From positions 6,591,501 to 6,655,500 of the forward strand of contig NC_014391.1 in the NCBI RefSeq assembly GCF_000145235.1: a DNA stretch of 64,000 nucleotides. The letters are read 5' to 3'. The notes beneath the pieces were generated by a model, which made no database searches, was not told where the DNA came from, and saw only the letters and a program-made list of their open reading frames with translations. This stretch comes from Micromonospora aurantiaca ATCC 27029. Lineage in GTDB: Bacteria; Actinomycetota; Actinomycetes; Mycobacteriales; Micromonosporaceae. This document shows, piece by piece, positions 15,874-24,611 of this stretch. The position numbers were made by a program, and so were the translations under genes. Position 1 is the stretch's first letter. Each line of letters begins with the position of its first letter.

Positions 15874-16194
15874 TCAGTTGGCCGTGGTGACCAGGATCTT
15901 GTCCTTGCCGGCCTTCTCCTTGGCGTTCTTCTTCATGGCCGCCTCGAACATCTTGCGCCAGCTGGTGACCTGCGGGTGACGGCGCAGCAACGCCCGGCGC
16001 TCGCGCTCGGTCATGCCACCCCACACGCCGAACTCGATCCGGTTGTCGAGCGCGTCGGCCAGGCACTCGTACCGAACTGGGCAGCTCCGGCAGATCCTCT
16101 TCGCCACGTTCTGTTCGGCGCCCTGTACGAACAACGCGTCCGGGTCTCCGTTCTGACATGCCGCCAGTGACGGCCAGTCAGTGATCATGCCCAT
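15874..16194 (-). CDS. wblA: WhiB-family iron-sulfur regulator (WhiB4/WblA type)
   Basis: 106 residues with the four cysteines of a [4Fe-4S] cluster (LAACQ, RICRSC, YEC) and the WhiB turn GVWGGMTERER, followed by a basic C-terminus (AMKKNAKEKAGK) for DNA contact. Such proteins regulate transcription by binding region 4 of the housekeeping sigma factor and respond to O2, NO and redox state. The neighbours (paired Get3-like ATPases on one side, PASTA penicillin-binding protein on the other) are those of whiB4 in Mycobacterium and wblA in Streptomyces, hence the symbol. ATG 16194 has AAGGGGGG upstream; the longer open frame lacks a ribosome site. Confidence 0.88.
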   Translation of the reverse strand: MGMITDWPSLAACQNGDPDALFVQGAEQNVAKRICRSCPVRYECLADALDNRIEFGVWGGMTERERRALLRRHPQVTSWRKMFEAAMKKNAKEKAGKDKILVTTAN

Positions 16195-16588
16195 CTGTAC
16201 ACGTCCCCCCTTGCAGTACCTACCGACTTCGCGCGAGCAGCCCTCGTACATCCCCCCGGTCGTTCGCGCCGGCCTCCCCAGGGCGGCACGAACGACTCAT
16301 GGCTGCGGTCGCCGCCACCATCATGCTGTGTAGTCGCCCGATTACGCAACGTTGTCGGCGAAATCCATCATTCCGGACACTCCCGGCTTCCCGGGCTTTC
16401 GCCCCGCGACTACCCCGCCCGAGTACGTGAAAACGCTGCGCCACTCCCGGACTTCGGAGAGACTTCCGCCGGATCTCACGCAACCCCGGACCAGGGCTCG
16501 TGCGTTTAGCACAACGAGGCCGGCGCGTGCAGGAAATGGGGAAAGTTCCCCGCGCGCCCGCCGTTCCCTACTCGCGTACCCTGTCGAG
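16195..16588. other. 394-bp divergent intergenic region, wblA-PBP
   Basis: No gene supported, although the PBP frame stays open through it. It must hold the divergent promoters. TACCCT at 16577-16582 lies 6 nt before GTG 16589; the wblA side has no convincing hexamer pair. Confidence 0.5.
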
Positions 16589-19042
16589 GTGACCTGGATG
16601 CGGAAACGTGACCACAACGTGCTGACCAACGCCGCATCGCTGCTGATCTGCGGCCTCTTGGCCGGAGTGGTGGTCGCCGCGGCGGCCTTCCCCGTGGCGG
16701 CGATGTCCGGACTGGCCGCCAAGGCGGGGGCGGAGACGTTCGATGCGTTGCCCAAGGAGCTGACAGTCGCCCGGGCGCCCCAGATCACCCGGCTGCTCGC
16801 GTCCGACGGCAAGACCGTGCTGGCCACGATGTACGACGAGAACCGCAAGGACGTCAAGCTCAAGGACATCTCGCCGTACATGCAGAAGGCCATCATCGCG
16901 GCCGAGGACCACGACTTCTACAAGCACAACGGCGTGGACATCAACGGTGTGGCGCGGGCCTTCGTCAACAACCAGGCCTCCGGCTCCTCCCGGCAGGGCG
17001 CCTCGACGCTCACCATGCAGTACGTCCGGCTGGCCATCTCCTACTCGGCCACCCACCCGGCCGACGTGGTCGCCGCGACCGAGGACACCAGCGGCCGCAA
17101 GCTGCGCGAGATGAGCCTGGCGCTCCAGGTCGACAAGGAGCTCTCCAAGGACGAGATCCTGGAGCGCTACCTGAACATCGCCGCGTTCGGCAACGGCGCG
17201 TACGGCATCTGGGCGGCCAGCCAGGTCTACTTCAACAAACCGCCGAGCAAGCTCGACATCCAGGAGTCGGCGATGCTCGCCGGCATGGTGAAGGCACCCA
17301 CCGCGTTCGACCCGACCACCAAGGCGGGCTACCCGGAGGCGGTCGGCCGGCGCGACTACGTCATCGACAACATGGTGCAGATCGGCGCGGTCACCCAGCA
17401 GGAGGCGGACGCCGCCAAGAAGATCAAGCTCCAGGTCAAGGGCAAGCGCACCCCGAACGGCTGCACCCAGACCACCACCCGCTCGTGGGGCTTCTTCTGC
17501 GACTACCTCTACCGCTGGTGGCTCCAGCAGGAGACGTTCGGCGCCACCTCGTACGACCGTGAGCGGCGGCTCAAGAGCGGCGGCTACACCATCGTCTCCA
17601 CCCTGGACGTCCAGGCCCAGAAGGGCGCCGACAAGGCCGTCCGCAACAAGCTCGGCGAGAGCAGCAAGGCGGCCCGCATGGTGGCCGCCGTCGAACCCGG
17701 CACCGGCCGGGTGCGCGCCGTGGCGGTGAACCGGAACTTCAAGCTCGACGACCCGGCCGACCCGCAGAACAAGATCTCCAGTGACCCGAAGAAGGCCAAG
17801 AAGAAGATCCGGGGCAACTACCCCAACACGGTGAACCCGCTGGTCACCGGCGGTCCCGGCATCGCCGGCTACCAGGCCGGCTCGACCTTCAAGATCTTCA
17901 CGCTGGTGGCCGCGCTGGAGAAGGGCTACCCGCTCAGCTACCCCATCAACGCGCAGCCGGTGTTCAAGTCCGACTACCCGGTCGAGTTCAACTCGCCCGC
18001 CGCCTGCCCGGGCACCAGCAAGTACTGCCCGAAGAACGCCAACCCCGCGATGGCCGGCATGCACAACATGTGGAGCGGCTTCGGCTTCTCGGTCAACACG
18101 TTCTTCATCGACCTCCAGCAGCGGGTCGGCGCGGAGAACGTGGTGAAGGCCGCGCAGAAGCTCGGCATCACGTTCCGCTCGTCGAGCGACGCGCAGCTCG
18201 CCGCCAACCCGCACCAGTGGGGCGCGTTCAGCCTCGGCGTCTCCCAGACCACTCCGCTGGAGCTGGCGAACGCGTACGCGACGCTCGCCGCCGACGGCAA
18301 GTACTGCGAGCCGATCCCGGTGCAGGAGATCCGTGGCCCGGACGGCGAGAAGCTGGACGTCGCCAACCCCCGCTGCGAGCAGCGGGTCAGCACCGAGGTG
18401 GCCCGCGCCGCCGTGGATGCCGCGCGCTGCCCGGTCGGTGACCGCTCCTCCACCACGAAGTGCGGCCCCGCCACCGCCGGCAACGTCCGCAACATCGTCA
18501 ACGCGCCGGTGGCCGGCAAGTCCGGCACCACCGACTCCGACCGCACCTCGGCGCTGGTCGCGATGACCAAGCAGTACGCGGTGGCCGGCATCATGGCCGA
18601 CCCGGACTGGCCGCAGACCAACCAGAAGATGGGCCACGACGAGACGCCCCAGGGCATCAACCCGGCTGTCTACCAGACGCTGCGCGACGCCATGAAGGGC
18701 AAGGAGCGGAAGAACTTCACGCCGCCCAGCGGCAAGATCGTCCTGGGTGACCAGCGCTCCATCCCGGGCGTGAAGTGCGAGTCCATCGAGACCGCGAAGT
18801 CCCGGCTGAAGGGTGCCGGCTTCGAGCCGGTGGTCTCCAGCAACAAGGTGCCGTCGGAGTGCCCGGCCGGCACCGCCGCCGGCACCAGCCCCGACGGCCG
18901 CACCATCAAGGGTGGCGTGGTGATGATCGAGGTCAGCTCCGGCCAGGGCACCCCGGAGCAGGGCGACACCGCCACACCGGGCCGGCCGGGTGGCCCGGGC
19001 GGACCGGGTAACGGCGGCCGACCGGGACGACCGCCGAACTGA
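16589..19042 (+). CDS. Class A penicillin-binding protein with PASTA domain (PonA2-like)
   Basis: 817 residues from GTG 16589, placed by the -10 box 6 nt upstream. One N-terminal membrane segment (about 14-38) precedes a GT51 glycosyltransferase domain with catalytic Glu in AAEDHDFY. The transpeptidase domain has SxxK in AGSTFK, SxN in FSVNTF and KSGTT. A single PASTA domain follows (IPGVKCESIETA...), then a Gly/Pro/Arg tail. It polymerises and crosslinks peptidoglycan outside the membrane. Rv3682 (ponA2) stands at the same place beside whiB4 in Mycobacterium. It ends at a strong hairpin. Confidence 0.93.
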   Translation: MTWMRKRDHNVLTNAASLLICGLLAGVVVAAAAFPVAAMSGLAAKAGAETFDALPKELTVARAPQITRLLASDGKTVLATMYDENRKDVKLKDISPYMQKAIIAAEDHDFYKHNGVDINGVARAFVNNQASGSSRQGASTLTMQYVRLAISYSATHPADVVAATEDTSGRKLREMSLALQVDKELSKDEILERYLNIAAFGNGAYGIWAASQVYFNKPPSKLDIQESAMLAGMVKAPTAFDPTTKAGYPEAVGRRDYVIDNMVQIGAVTQQEADAAKKIKLQVKGKRTPNGCTQTTTRSWGFFCDYLYRWWLQQETFGATSYDRERRLKSGGYTIVSTLDVQAQKGADKAVRNKLGESSKAARMVAAVEPGTGRVRAVAVNRNFKLDDPADPQNKISSDPKKAKKKIRGNYPNTVNPLVTGGPGIAGYQAGSTFKIFTLVAALEKGYPLSYPINAQPVFKSDYPVEFNSPAACPGTSKYCPKNANPAMAGMHNMWSGFGFSVNTFFIDLQQRVGAENVVKAAQKLGITFRSSSDAQLAANPHQWGAFSLGVSQTTPLELANAYATLAADGKYCEPIPVQEIRGPDGEKLDVANPRCEQRVSTEVARAAVDAARCPVGDRSSTTKCGPATAGNVRNIVNAPVAGKSGTTDSDRTSALVAMTKQYAVAGIMADPDWPQTNQKMGHDETPQGINPAVYQTLRDAMKGKERKNFTPPSGKIVLGDQRSIPGVKCESIETAKSRLKGAGFEPVVSSNKVPSECPAGTAAGTSPDGRTIKGGVVMIEVSSGQGTPEQGDTATPGRPGGPGGPGNGGRPGRPPN

Positions 19043-19056
19043 CAGCCGACAACAGC

Positions 19057-19092
19057 GACGGCCACCTCCCTCGGGAGGTGGCCGTCGTCGTT
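19057..19092. terminator. Terminator between PBP and YqeY genes
   Basis: 14-nt arms GACGGCCACCTCCC and GGGAGGTGGCCGTC, a tight loop, then TCGTTT on the plus strand. It serves convergent genes. Confidence 0.8.
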
Positions 19093-19115
19093 TCCGCGCT
19101 ACCGGAGCGCCGGGG

Positions 19116-19571
19116 TCAGAGACCGAGCTGGCGGCGTACCTCGGCGGCGACCCGACCACCCTCGGCCCGGCCGGCCACCGCGCCCTGGGCCGCCTTCATG
19201 GCCGGGCCCATCTGCGCCTTGCCGGTGAAGCCGCCCGCGGCGAGCGCCCCCGAGACCAGCTCGGCCAGCTCGTCGTCGGAGAGCTGCTTGGGCAGGTAGC
19301 GCTCCAGCACCTCACCCTCGGCGGTCTCCTTGCCGGCCTGCTCGGCGCGCCCGGCGTCGGCGAACGCCAACGCCGCCTCGCGGCGCTTCTTGGCCTCCTT
19401 GGTCAGCACGGCGAGCACCTCGTCGTCGCTGAGCTCGCGCTTTTCCCGGCCGGCGACCTCGGCGTTGCCCACGGCGGCCAGGGCCATCCGCAGCGTGGAG
19501 GTGGTCAGCTCGTCGCGCGCCTTGAGAGCGGCGCGCATGTCGGCGGTGAGACGGTCCTTCAGCGTGCTCAT
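19116..19571 (-). CDS. GatB/YqeY domain protein
   Basis: 151 residues, the usual length for the YqeY family: a helical N-terminal part (LKDRLTADMRAALKARDELTTSTLRM) and a C-terminal domain related to the tRNA-binding tail of GatB (EGEVLERYLPKQLSDDELAELV). The family is thought to bind tRNA or assist amidotransfer, but its role is unproven. ATG 19571 is only 25 bp from the divergent metallophosphoesterase start, so the two promoters overlap. Confidence 0.88.
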   Translation of the reverse strand: MSTLKDRLTADMRAALKARDELTTSTLRMALAAVGNAEVAGREKRELSDDEVLAVLTKEAKKRREAALAFADAGRAEQAGKETAEGEVLERYLPKQLSDDELAELVSGALAAGGFTGKAQMGPAMKAAQGAVAGRAEGGRVAAEVRRQLGL

Positions 19572-19583
19572 GGACGGTGAAAC

Positions 19584-19589
19584 TACCCT
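19584..19589 (+). promoter_or_regulatory. -10 box TACCCT for leaderless gene at 19597
   Basis: TACCCT, 7 nt, ATG. It lies in the 25-bp gap between divergent starts. Confidence 0.5.
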
Positions 19590-19596
19590 GAACGCC

Positions 19597-20490
19597 ATGC
19601 GAAAGCGCACACTATTCCGGCTCGCGGCCGGAACCGTCGCCGCCGGTGCGGCCACCCTGGCGTACGCGTCGCTCATTGAGCGCAACATGTTCACCCTCCG
19701 CCGGTACGACGTGCCGGTGCTCCCGACCGACGCCGAACCGCTGCGGGTGCTGCACCTCTCCGACCTGCACATGATGCCCGACCAGCGACGCAAGCAGGAC
19801 TGGGTGGCCTCGCTGGCCGCACTCGACCCCGACCTGGTCGTGGTCACCGGCGACAACATGGCGCACCCGGCGTCGGTGCCGGGCGTGCTGCGCGCCCTGC
19901 AACCGCTGCTCGACCTGCCCGGCGCGTTCGTCTTCGGCTCCAACGACTACACCGGCCCGGTCTTCAAGAACCCCTTCACCTACTTCCTGCCCGACCGGGA
20001 GTACACCGAGGGCGTGCCGCTGCCGTACGAGGAACTGCGCGACATCCTCACCGGCGCCGGCTGGGCGGACCTGAACAACGCCCGCACCACGCTCAAGGCC
20101 GGCGGGCGGGAGATCGAGCTGGCGGGCGTGGACGACCCCCACATCGAACGGGACGACTACGACGCCGTGGCCGGCCCGGTCAGTGGCGACGCGGCGCTTT
20201 CGATCGCGTTGTCCCACTCCCCCGAGCCCGTGGTGCTGGACCGGATGGCCGCCGACGGCTTCGGTCTGCTGCTCGCCGGGCACACCCACGGCGGCCAGGT
20301 CTGCGTGCCCGGGTACGGCGCCCTGGTGACCAACTGCGGGCTGCCCCGCTCGATGGCGCGGGGGCTGCACCGCTGGCCCGGCTCGGACTCCTGGCTGCAC
20401 GTCTCCGCCGGCCTCGGCACCCACCCCACCGCCCCGATCCGCTTCGCCTGTCCCCCAGAGGCCAGCATCCTCACCTTGATCCCCCGCTGA
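19597..20490 (+). CDS. Membrane-anchored metallophosphoesterase (Rv3683-like)
   Basis: 297 residues. An N-terminal hydrophobic segment (about 7-26) acts as signal anchor. The calcineurin-like core has LSDLHM, VTGDN, FGSNDY (the usual GNHD is GSND here), ALSHSPEP and AGHTHGG, giving the two-metal site. Family members are phosphodiesterases or phosphatases acting at the membrane; the substrate is unknown. It corresponds in position to Rv3683, next to ponA2, with the YqeY gene inserted between. Likely leaderless. Confidence 0.88.
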   Translation: MRKRTLFRLAAGTVAAGAATLAYASLIERNMFTLRRYDVPVLPTDAEPLRVLHLSDLHMMPDQRRKQDWVASLAALDPDLVVVTGDNMAHPASVPGVLRALQPLLDLPGAFVFGSNDYTGPVFKNPFTYFLPDREYTEGVPLPYEELRDILTGAGWADLNNARTTLKAGGREIELAGVDDPHIERDDYDAVAGPVSGDAALSIALSHSPEPVVLDRMAADGFGLLLAGHTHGGQVCVPGYGALVTNCGLPRSMARGLHRWPGSDSWLHVSAGLGTHPTAPIRFACPPEASILTLIPR

Positions 20491-20493
20491 CCC

Positions 20494-20555
20494 CCCGGCA
20501 GATCTTGGTACGCGGCCGCCCCTCGGAGGGCTCATCCGTACCAAGATCTGCCGGG
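20494..20555. repeat. CAGATCTTGGTACG palindrome (terminator-like), copy C
   Basis: Perfect 19-bp inverted repeat, arms 20494-20512 and 20537-20555, with a 24-nt loop, 4 bp after the metallophosphoesterase stop. The tips share GATCTTG with the elements at 11494 and 29918. Confidence 0.75.
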
Positions 20556-20579
20556 TACGCGGGGCGGGGGGTACCGAGT

Positions 20580-20607
20580 TTGACCGTGCGGGCGGGTGGG
20601 CTACTAT
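20580..20607 (+). promoter_or_regulatory. tRNA-Pro promoter
   Basis: TTGACC at 20580-20585, 16-nt spacer, TACTAT at 20602-20607, giving a start a few bases before the tRNA. Confidence 0.7.
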
Positions 20608-20621
20608 TTGTCGGCACGCCT

Positions 20622-20698
<77 letters not shown>

Positions 20699-20704
20699 GA
20701 GGTA

Positions 20705-20745
20705 AGAGGGCACATCCGATCGATCGGATGTGCCCTCTGCGTTTT
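20705..20745 (+). terminator. tRNA-Pro terminator
   Basis: A perfect 34-nt palindrome (AGAGGGCACATCC...GGATGTGCCCTCT, 20705-20738) followed by GCGTTTTC. Confidence 0.88.
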
Positions 20746-20768
20746 CCCGGCACCGGTCACCGTCGCAG

Positions 20769-20774
20769 TAGGAT
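20769..20774 (+). promoter_or_regulatory. -10 box TAGGAT for leaderless gene at 20781
   Basis: TAGGAT, 6 nt, ATG. Confidence 0.5.
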
Positions 20775-20780
20775 CCCGCC

Positions 20781-21455
20781 ATGCCACGGCCGGTGGTCTT
20801 CGACCTCTTCCACACCCTGGTTCACGGCGCCGACGACGAGCGGGACCGGGTGGTCGGCGAGATGGCGCTCATCGTCGGAGTGGATCCGGCGGCGCTCGTC
20901 TCCGCGTACCACGCCACTTGGCGGGACCGCCTGGTCCGGTGGAACGCGGCCGAGACGGTACGCATCCTCGCCGCGCGTCTCGGCGGCTCGCCGACTGATG
21001 AGCAGGTGACCCGGGCCGCCGCGCATCGGCTGACTCTCGCCCACCGGGTGCTGGGCCGCGTCTCGCCCGTCACGCTGGACGTGCTCGACGCGCTGCGCGA
21101 GCGCGGGCACCGGCTGGCCCTGATCAGCAACGCCACCTCCGAGACGGCCGAGGCGTGGCCGGGCGGGACGCTCGCCCGGCGTTTCGACGTCACGGTGTTC
21201 TCCTGCGAGGTCGGGCTGGCCAAGCCGGACCCGGCTATCTACCGGACCGCCGCGGAGCGGCTGGGCGTCGCGCCGGCCGACTGCGTGTACGTGGGCGACG
21301 GCGCGGACGGCGAGCTGGCCGGCGCGGCCGCGGCCGGCATGACGGTGCTCCGGACCACGGAACACCAGGACACCGATCCGGGCTGGATCGGACCGGTGAT
21401 CGCGAACCTCGGTGACCTGCCCGCCCACGTGGAGCAACCGGCCTCGGCCGATTAG
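20781..21455 (+). CDS. HAD-superfamily hydrolase
   Basis: 224 residues. Motif I is FDLFHT: the nucleophile Asp is present, but position +2, normally Asp in phosphatases, is Phe, closer to haloacid dehalogenases (DxYGT). Motif II is LISNAT, motif III the Lys in AKPDP, and motif IV VGDGADGE. A helical cap (about 15-90) indicates subclass I. The reaction cannot be decided between phosphatase and dehalogenase; the aromatic at +2 argues against a standard phosphatase. It stands alone between a tRNA and an antiporter gene and is probably leaderless. Confidence 0.85.
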   Translation: MPRPVVFDLFHTLVHGADDERDRVVGEMALIVGVDPAALVSAYHATWRDRLVRWNAAETVRILAARLGGSPTDEQVTRAAAHRLTLAHRVLGRVSPVTLDVLDALRERGHRLALISNATSETAEAWPGGTLARRFDVTVFSCEVGLAKPDPAIYRTAAERLGVAPADCVYVGDGADGELAGAAAAGMTVLRTTEHQDTDPGWIGPVIANLGDLPAHVEQPASAD

Positions 21456-21522
21456 ATCGACGGAACTGCCCGAAGCCACCCCGCCACGCGCGGTTGCCCC
21501 TGCCTCCTGGCAAAGTGTGCGC

Positions 21523-22635
21523 ATGTCGCCGATGATCCGATCCCGCCTGACCGATTGGACCACCGTCGCGCCCCTGGTCGCCGTGCTCGTGCTCGTGATG
21601 ACCTGGGGACGGGAGCTGCCCGGCCCGCTCATCTTCGTGGTGGCGGCCCTGCTCGCCGCGGCCGTACTGGCGGCTGTGCACCACGCCGAGGTGGTCGCGC
21701 ACAAGGTCGGTGAGCCGTTCGGGTCACTCGTGCTCGCGGTGGCGGTCACCGTGATCGAAGTCGGTCTGATCGTCACGCTGATGATCAGCGGCGGGGACAA
21801 GACGCAGGCGCTGGCGCGGGACACCGTCTTCGCCGCCATCATGATCACCTGCAACGGCATCCTCGGCCTTTCGCTGCTGCTCGGCGCGCTGCGGCGACAG
21901 GTCGCGGTGTTCAATCCGGAGGGCACCGGCGGGGCGCTCGCCACTGTGGCCACGCTCGCCACGCTCAGCCTTGTGGTGCCGACGTTCACCACGAGCCGGC
22001 CGGGACCGGAGTTCTCCCCGGCGCAGCTCGCCTTCGCGGCGGTCGCCTCGCTGGCGCTCTACCTGCTGTTCGTCATGGTGCAGACCGGCCGGCACCGCGA
22101 CTACTTCCTCCCGGTCACGCAGGAGGGCAGCATCCTCGCCGAGGACAAGAACGGTGACGGGCACGCCGAGCCGCCGTCCACGCGTACCGCGCTGGCCAGC
22201 CTGGCCCTGCTGGTGGTGGCGCTCGTCGCGGTGGTGGGCGACGCGAAGACGATCTCCCCGGCGATCGAGACGGCGGTCGGCGCGGCCAACCTGCCGCAGG
22301 CGTTCGTCGGCGTGGTCATCGCGCTGCTGGTGCTGCTGCCGGAGACGCTCGCCGCCGCCCGGGCGGCCCGGCGGGACCGGGTACAGATCAGCCTCAATCT
22401 CGCGCTCGGCTCGGCCATGGCCAGCATCGGCCTGACCATCCCGGCCATCGCGATCGCCTCGATCTGGCTGGACGGGCCGCTGGTGCTGGGCCTGGGCGGC
22501 ACCCAGATGACGCTGCTGGCGCTGACCGCTGTGGCAGCGGTGCTCACCGTGGTGCCGGGACGGGCGACTGTGCTCCAGGGCGGGGTGCACCTGGTGCTGC
22601 TCGCCGCGTTCGTCTTCCTGGCCGCCAGCCCGTAA
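21523..22635 (+). CDS. Calcium/proton antiporter, ChaA type (CaCA family)
   Basis: 370 residues, about eleven hydrophobic segments. The two alpha-repeat signatures of cation/Ca2+ exchangers are visible: GEPFGSLVLAVAVTVIEV in the first half and LLPETLAAARAARRDRVQI followed by SLNLALGSAMASIGLTIP in the second, each with an essential Glu. A hydrophilic loop (EDKNGDGHAEPPSTR) separates the halves. It should export Ca2+ or Na+ in exchange for H+ across the cell membrane. ATG 21523 is 6 nt past CAAAGT, a weak -10. Confidence 0.9.
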   Translation: MSPMIRSRLTDWTTVAPLVAVLVLVMTWGRELPGPLIFVVAALLAAAVLAAVHHAEVVAHKVGEPFGSLVLAVAVTVIEVGLIVTLMISGGDKTQALARDTVFAAIMITCNGILGLSLLLGALRRQVAVFNPEGTGGALATVATLATLSLVVPTFTTSRPGPEFSPAQLAFAAVASLALYLLFVMVQTGRHRDYFLPVTQEGSILAEDKNGDGHAEPPSTRTALASLALLVVALVAVVGDAKTISPAIETAVGAANLPQAFVGVVIALLVLLPETLAAARAARRDRVQISLNLALGSAMASIGLTIPAIAIASIWLDGPLVLGLGGTQMTLLALTAVAAVLTVVPGRATVLQGGVHLVLLAAFVFLAASP

Positions 22636-22686
22636 GCGGGGCCCACTGCCGGGCCGCGCACCGGCAAGCGCCGCCGGCAAGAACCG

Positions 22687-23160
22687 TCAGTCGTGCATCT
22701 CCGTGCGCGCCACCTCGGCGAACGCGGCGGTCAGGTACTCGGCGAACGGGCGCCCGGTGACCGCCAGCAGGTCGGCCACCAGCAGCGGCGCGTGCCGGGC
22801 GATCGTCGCCGGGGCGGGCGGGTTCTCGTCGTCGCCCGGGTCGTAGACGCCGAGCGCGCCGGCCAGCAGCACCAGCAGCACGTGCGGGTCGACGTCGGGC
22901 CACCAGGACGCCGCCGAACGGACGCACTGTTCGAGCACCTGGCGTACGTCGTCGCCGTCCAGCCCGTCCGGGTGGCCCTCCTCCAGCAGCAGCCGGACCA
23001 CGCCGCCGAGCACCAGCCCGGCCCGGTCGGCGGCGGCCAGCCGCTCGACGGCCGGGGCGTACGCCTCGGCGTCGCGGGCCTGCGCGGCGCTCACCGCGTC
23101 GGTGGCCGTCTCGGCGATCTCGCGGGCCGGTGCGGGCAGGTGCCGCCAGGTCGTGGTCAC
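22687..23160 (-). CDS. Conserved hypothetical protein, mostly helical
   Basis: 157 residues from GTG 23160, which lies 6 nt after CATGCT; the frame continues to 23214. It is acidic and Ala/Leu-rich with no membrane segment or signal. Central stretches are GLVLGGVVRLLLEEGHPDG and WPDVDPHVLLVLLAGALGVYDPG. No catalytic motif is recognisable. It is divergent from the MFS gene at 23271, 110 bp apart. Confidence 0.7.
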   Translation of the reverse strand: MTTTWRHLPAPAREIAETATDAVSAAQARDAEAYAPAVERLAAADRAGLVLGGVVRLLLEEGHPDGLDGDDVRQVLEQCVRSAASWWPDVDPHVLLVLLAGALGVYDPGDDENPPAPATIARHAPLLVADLLAVTGRPFAEYLTAAFAEVARTEMHD

Positions 23161-23270
23161 CGGGTCAGCATGGCAGAGCACGTGTGATCGCTCACCTTCC
23201 GGCCCGGCGACCACGTGTGTAAGGGGTAAACGGGTCGCGGTAGTCGTACCCGCCGAACAGAATCCCTGCC

Positions 23271-24554
23271 ATGCTGCGCCGCGCCCTGCCCGCCCGTCCC
23301 GAAGCCCGCCGGATCCTGCTCGGCACCTTGTTCTCCGCTGTCGGGCGCGGCCTCACCCTGCCGTTCCTGTTCATCTACCTCACCGACGTACGCGGCCTGA
23401 CCGACACCCGGGCCGGGCTGGTGATCGGCTGGTTCGGCGCTGTCACGCTCGCTCTGTCGCCGCTGGCCGGCACGTTCATCGACCGGTTCGGCGCGCGCCG
23501 GGTGGTGTTGCCCTGCCTGGTGATCGAGGCGGTCGGGACCGGCTCGCTGGCGCTGGTCGACTCGACCGCCTCGGCGTTCGGCGTGATGACGGTCGTCGCG
23601 GTGGGCAGTTCGGCGATCTGGGCCGGGCAGAACACGATCCTCGCCTCGCTGACCGGTGACGGCGAGCGGCAGCGCGTCTTCGGGCTCAACTTCGCGCTGC
23701 TCAACCTGGGCATCGGCACCGGCGGTCTGATCTCCGGCGCGGTGGTCGACGTGGCCCGTCCGATCACCTTCGAGGTGATCTACCTGCTGGACGCGGTGAG
23801 CTACCTGACGCCGGCACTGATCCTGCTCACGCTGCCGAACGTGGGGCACCGGCCGATCCTGGCCACGGGCGCGAAGGCCGACGACCGGAGGAGCGGCGGC
23901 TACCTCACGGTGCTGCGGGACCGGCCGTTCCGCCGCCTGGTCGTCTTCGGCCTGGTGCTCACCACCTGCGGGTACGCGCAGATCGAGGTGGGCTTCGCGG
24001 CGTACTCGGTCCGGGTGGTCGAGGTGACGCCCCGGGTGGTGGCGTGGGCGCTCGCCGCGAACACCGTGATGATCGTGCTCTCGCAGCTGCTGGTGATCCG
24101 GCGGTTGGAGGGGCGCAGCCGTACCCGGGCACTCGCCACCGTCGGCGCGGTCTTCGCCGGCGCGTGGCTGGTGCTCGGCGCCGCGGGTGTGGTGGGCAGC
24201 GGCAACGCGGTGCTCGCGGCGCTCGGCGTGGTGGCCTGTTCGGCGATCTTCGGGTTCGGCGAGACGATGCTGTCGCCGGTCATGCCCGCGCTCACAAACG
24301 CGCTGGCCACCGACGAGCTGCGCGGCCGGTACAACGCGATGAGCTCGATGATCTTCGGGATCAGCGGCGTGGTCGGTCCGGTCACCGCCGGGCCGCTGAT
24401 CGGCGCGGCGCACGGCCGGGTGTGGGTGGCGGTCGTGGTGGGCGGCTGCCTGGCCGCCTCGGTGCTCGCGCTGTCGCTGCGTCCGCTGCTCACCGCCGCG
24501 CAGGACGGCCGCCTGGCCCCCGCCCCGGCCAAGCAGCCGGCCGGCGTGGCCTGA
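23271..24554 (+). CDS. MFS transporter
   Basis: 427 residues with twelve predicted membrane segments. The loop 2-3 signature appears as GTFIDRFGARRVV. The second half starts at about FRRLVVFGLVL. It resembles MdtH/YdeE-type drug exporters, but the substrate cannot be told. The ATG lies 7 nt after CAGAAT. It ends at a strong hairpin. Confidence 0.88.
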   Translation: MLRRALPARPEARRILLGTLFSAVGRGLTLPFLFIYLTDVRGLTDTRAGLVIGWFGAVTLALSPLAGTFIDRFGARRVVLPCLVIEAVGTGSLALVDSTASAFGVMTVVAVGSSAIWAGQNTILASLTGDGERQRVFGLNFALLNLGIGTGGLISGAVVDVARPITFEVIYLLDAVSYLTPALILLTLPNVGHRPILATGAKADDRRSGGYLTVLRDRPFRRLVVFGLVLTTCGYAQIEVGFAAYSVRVVEVTPRVVAWALAANTVMIVLSQLLVIRRLEGRSRTRALATVGAVFAGAWLVLGAAGVVGSGNAVLAALGVVACSAIFGFGETMLSPVMPALTNALATDELRGRYNAMSSMIFGISGVVGPVTAGPLIGAAHGRVWVAVVVGGCLAASVLALSLRPLLTAAQDGRLAPAPAKQPAGVA

Positions 24555-24560
24555 CACAGA

Positions 24561-24593
24561 ACGGGCCCCGGAGCTGAGCGCTCCGGGGCCCGT
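24561..24593. terminator. Bidirectional terminator
   Basis: Perfect 14-bp stem ACGGGCCCCGGAGC/GCTCCGGGGCCCGT with a 5-nt loop, between convergent genes. Confidence 0.82.
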
Positions 24594-24611
24594 CCGCGGT
24601 GCGGTCGGCCG

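Noticed and set aside
16352..16588. N-terminal extension of the PASTA penicillin-binding protein
   Set aside because: The frame is open but AT-richer, without a ribosome site. It would place about 80 unrelated residues before the membrane segment, and a -10 box precedes GTG 16589.
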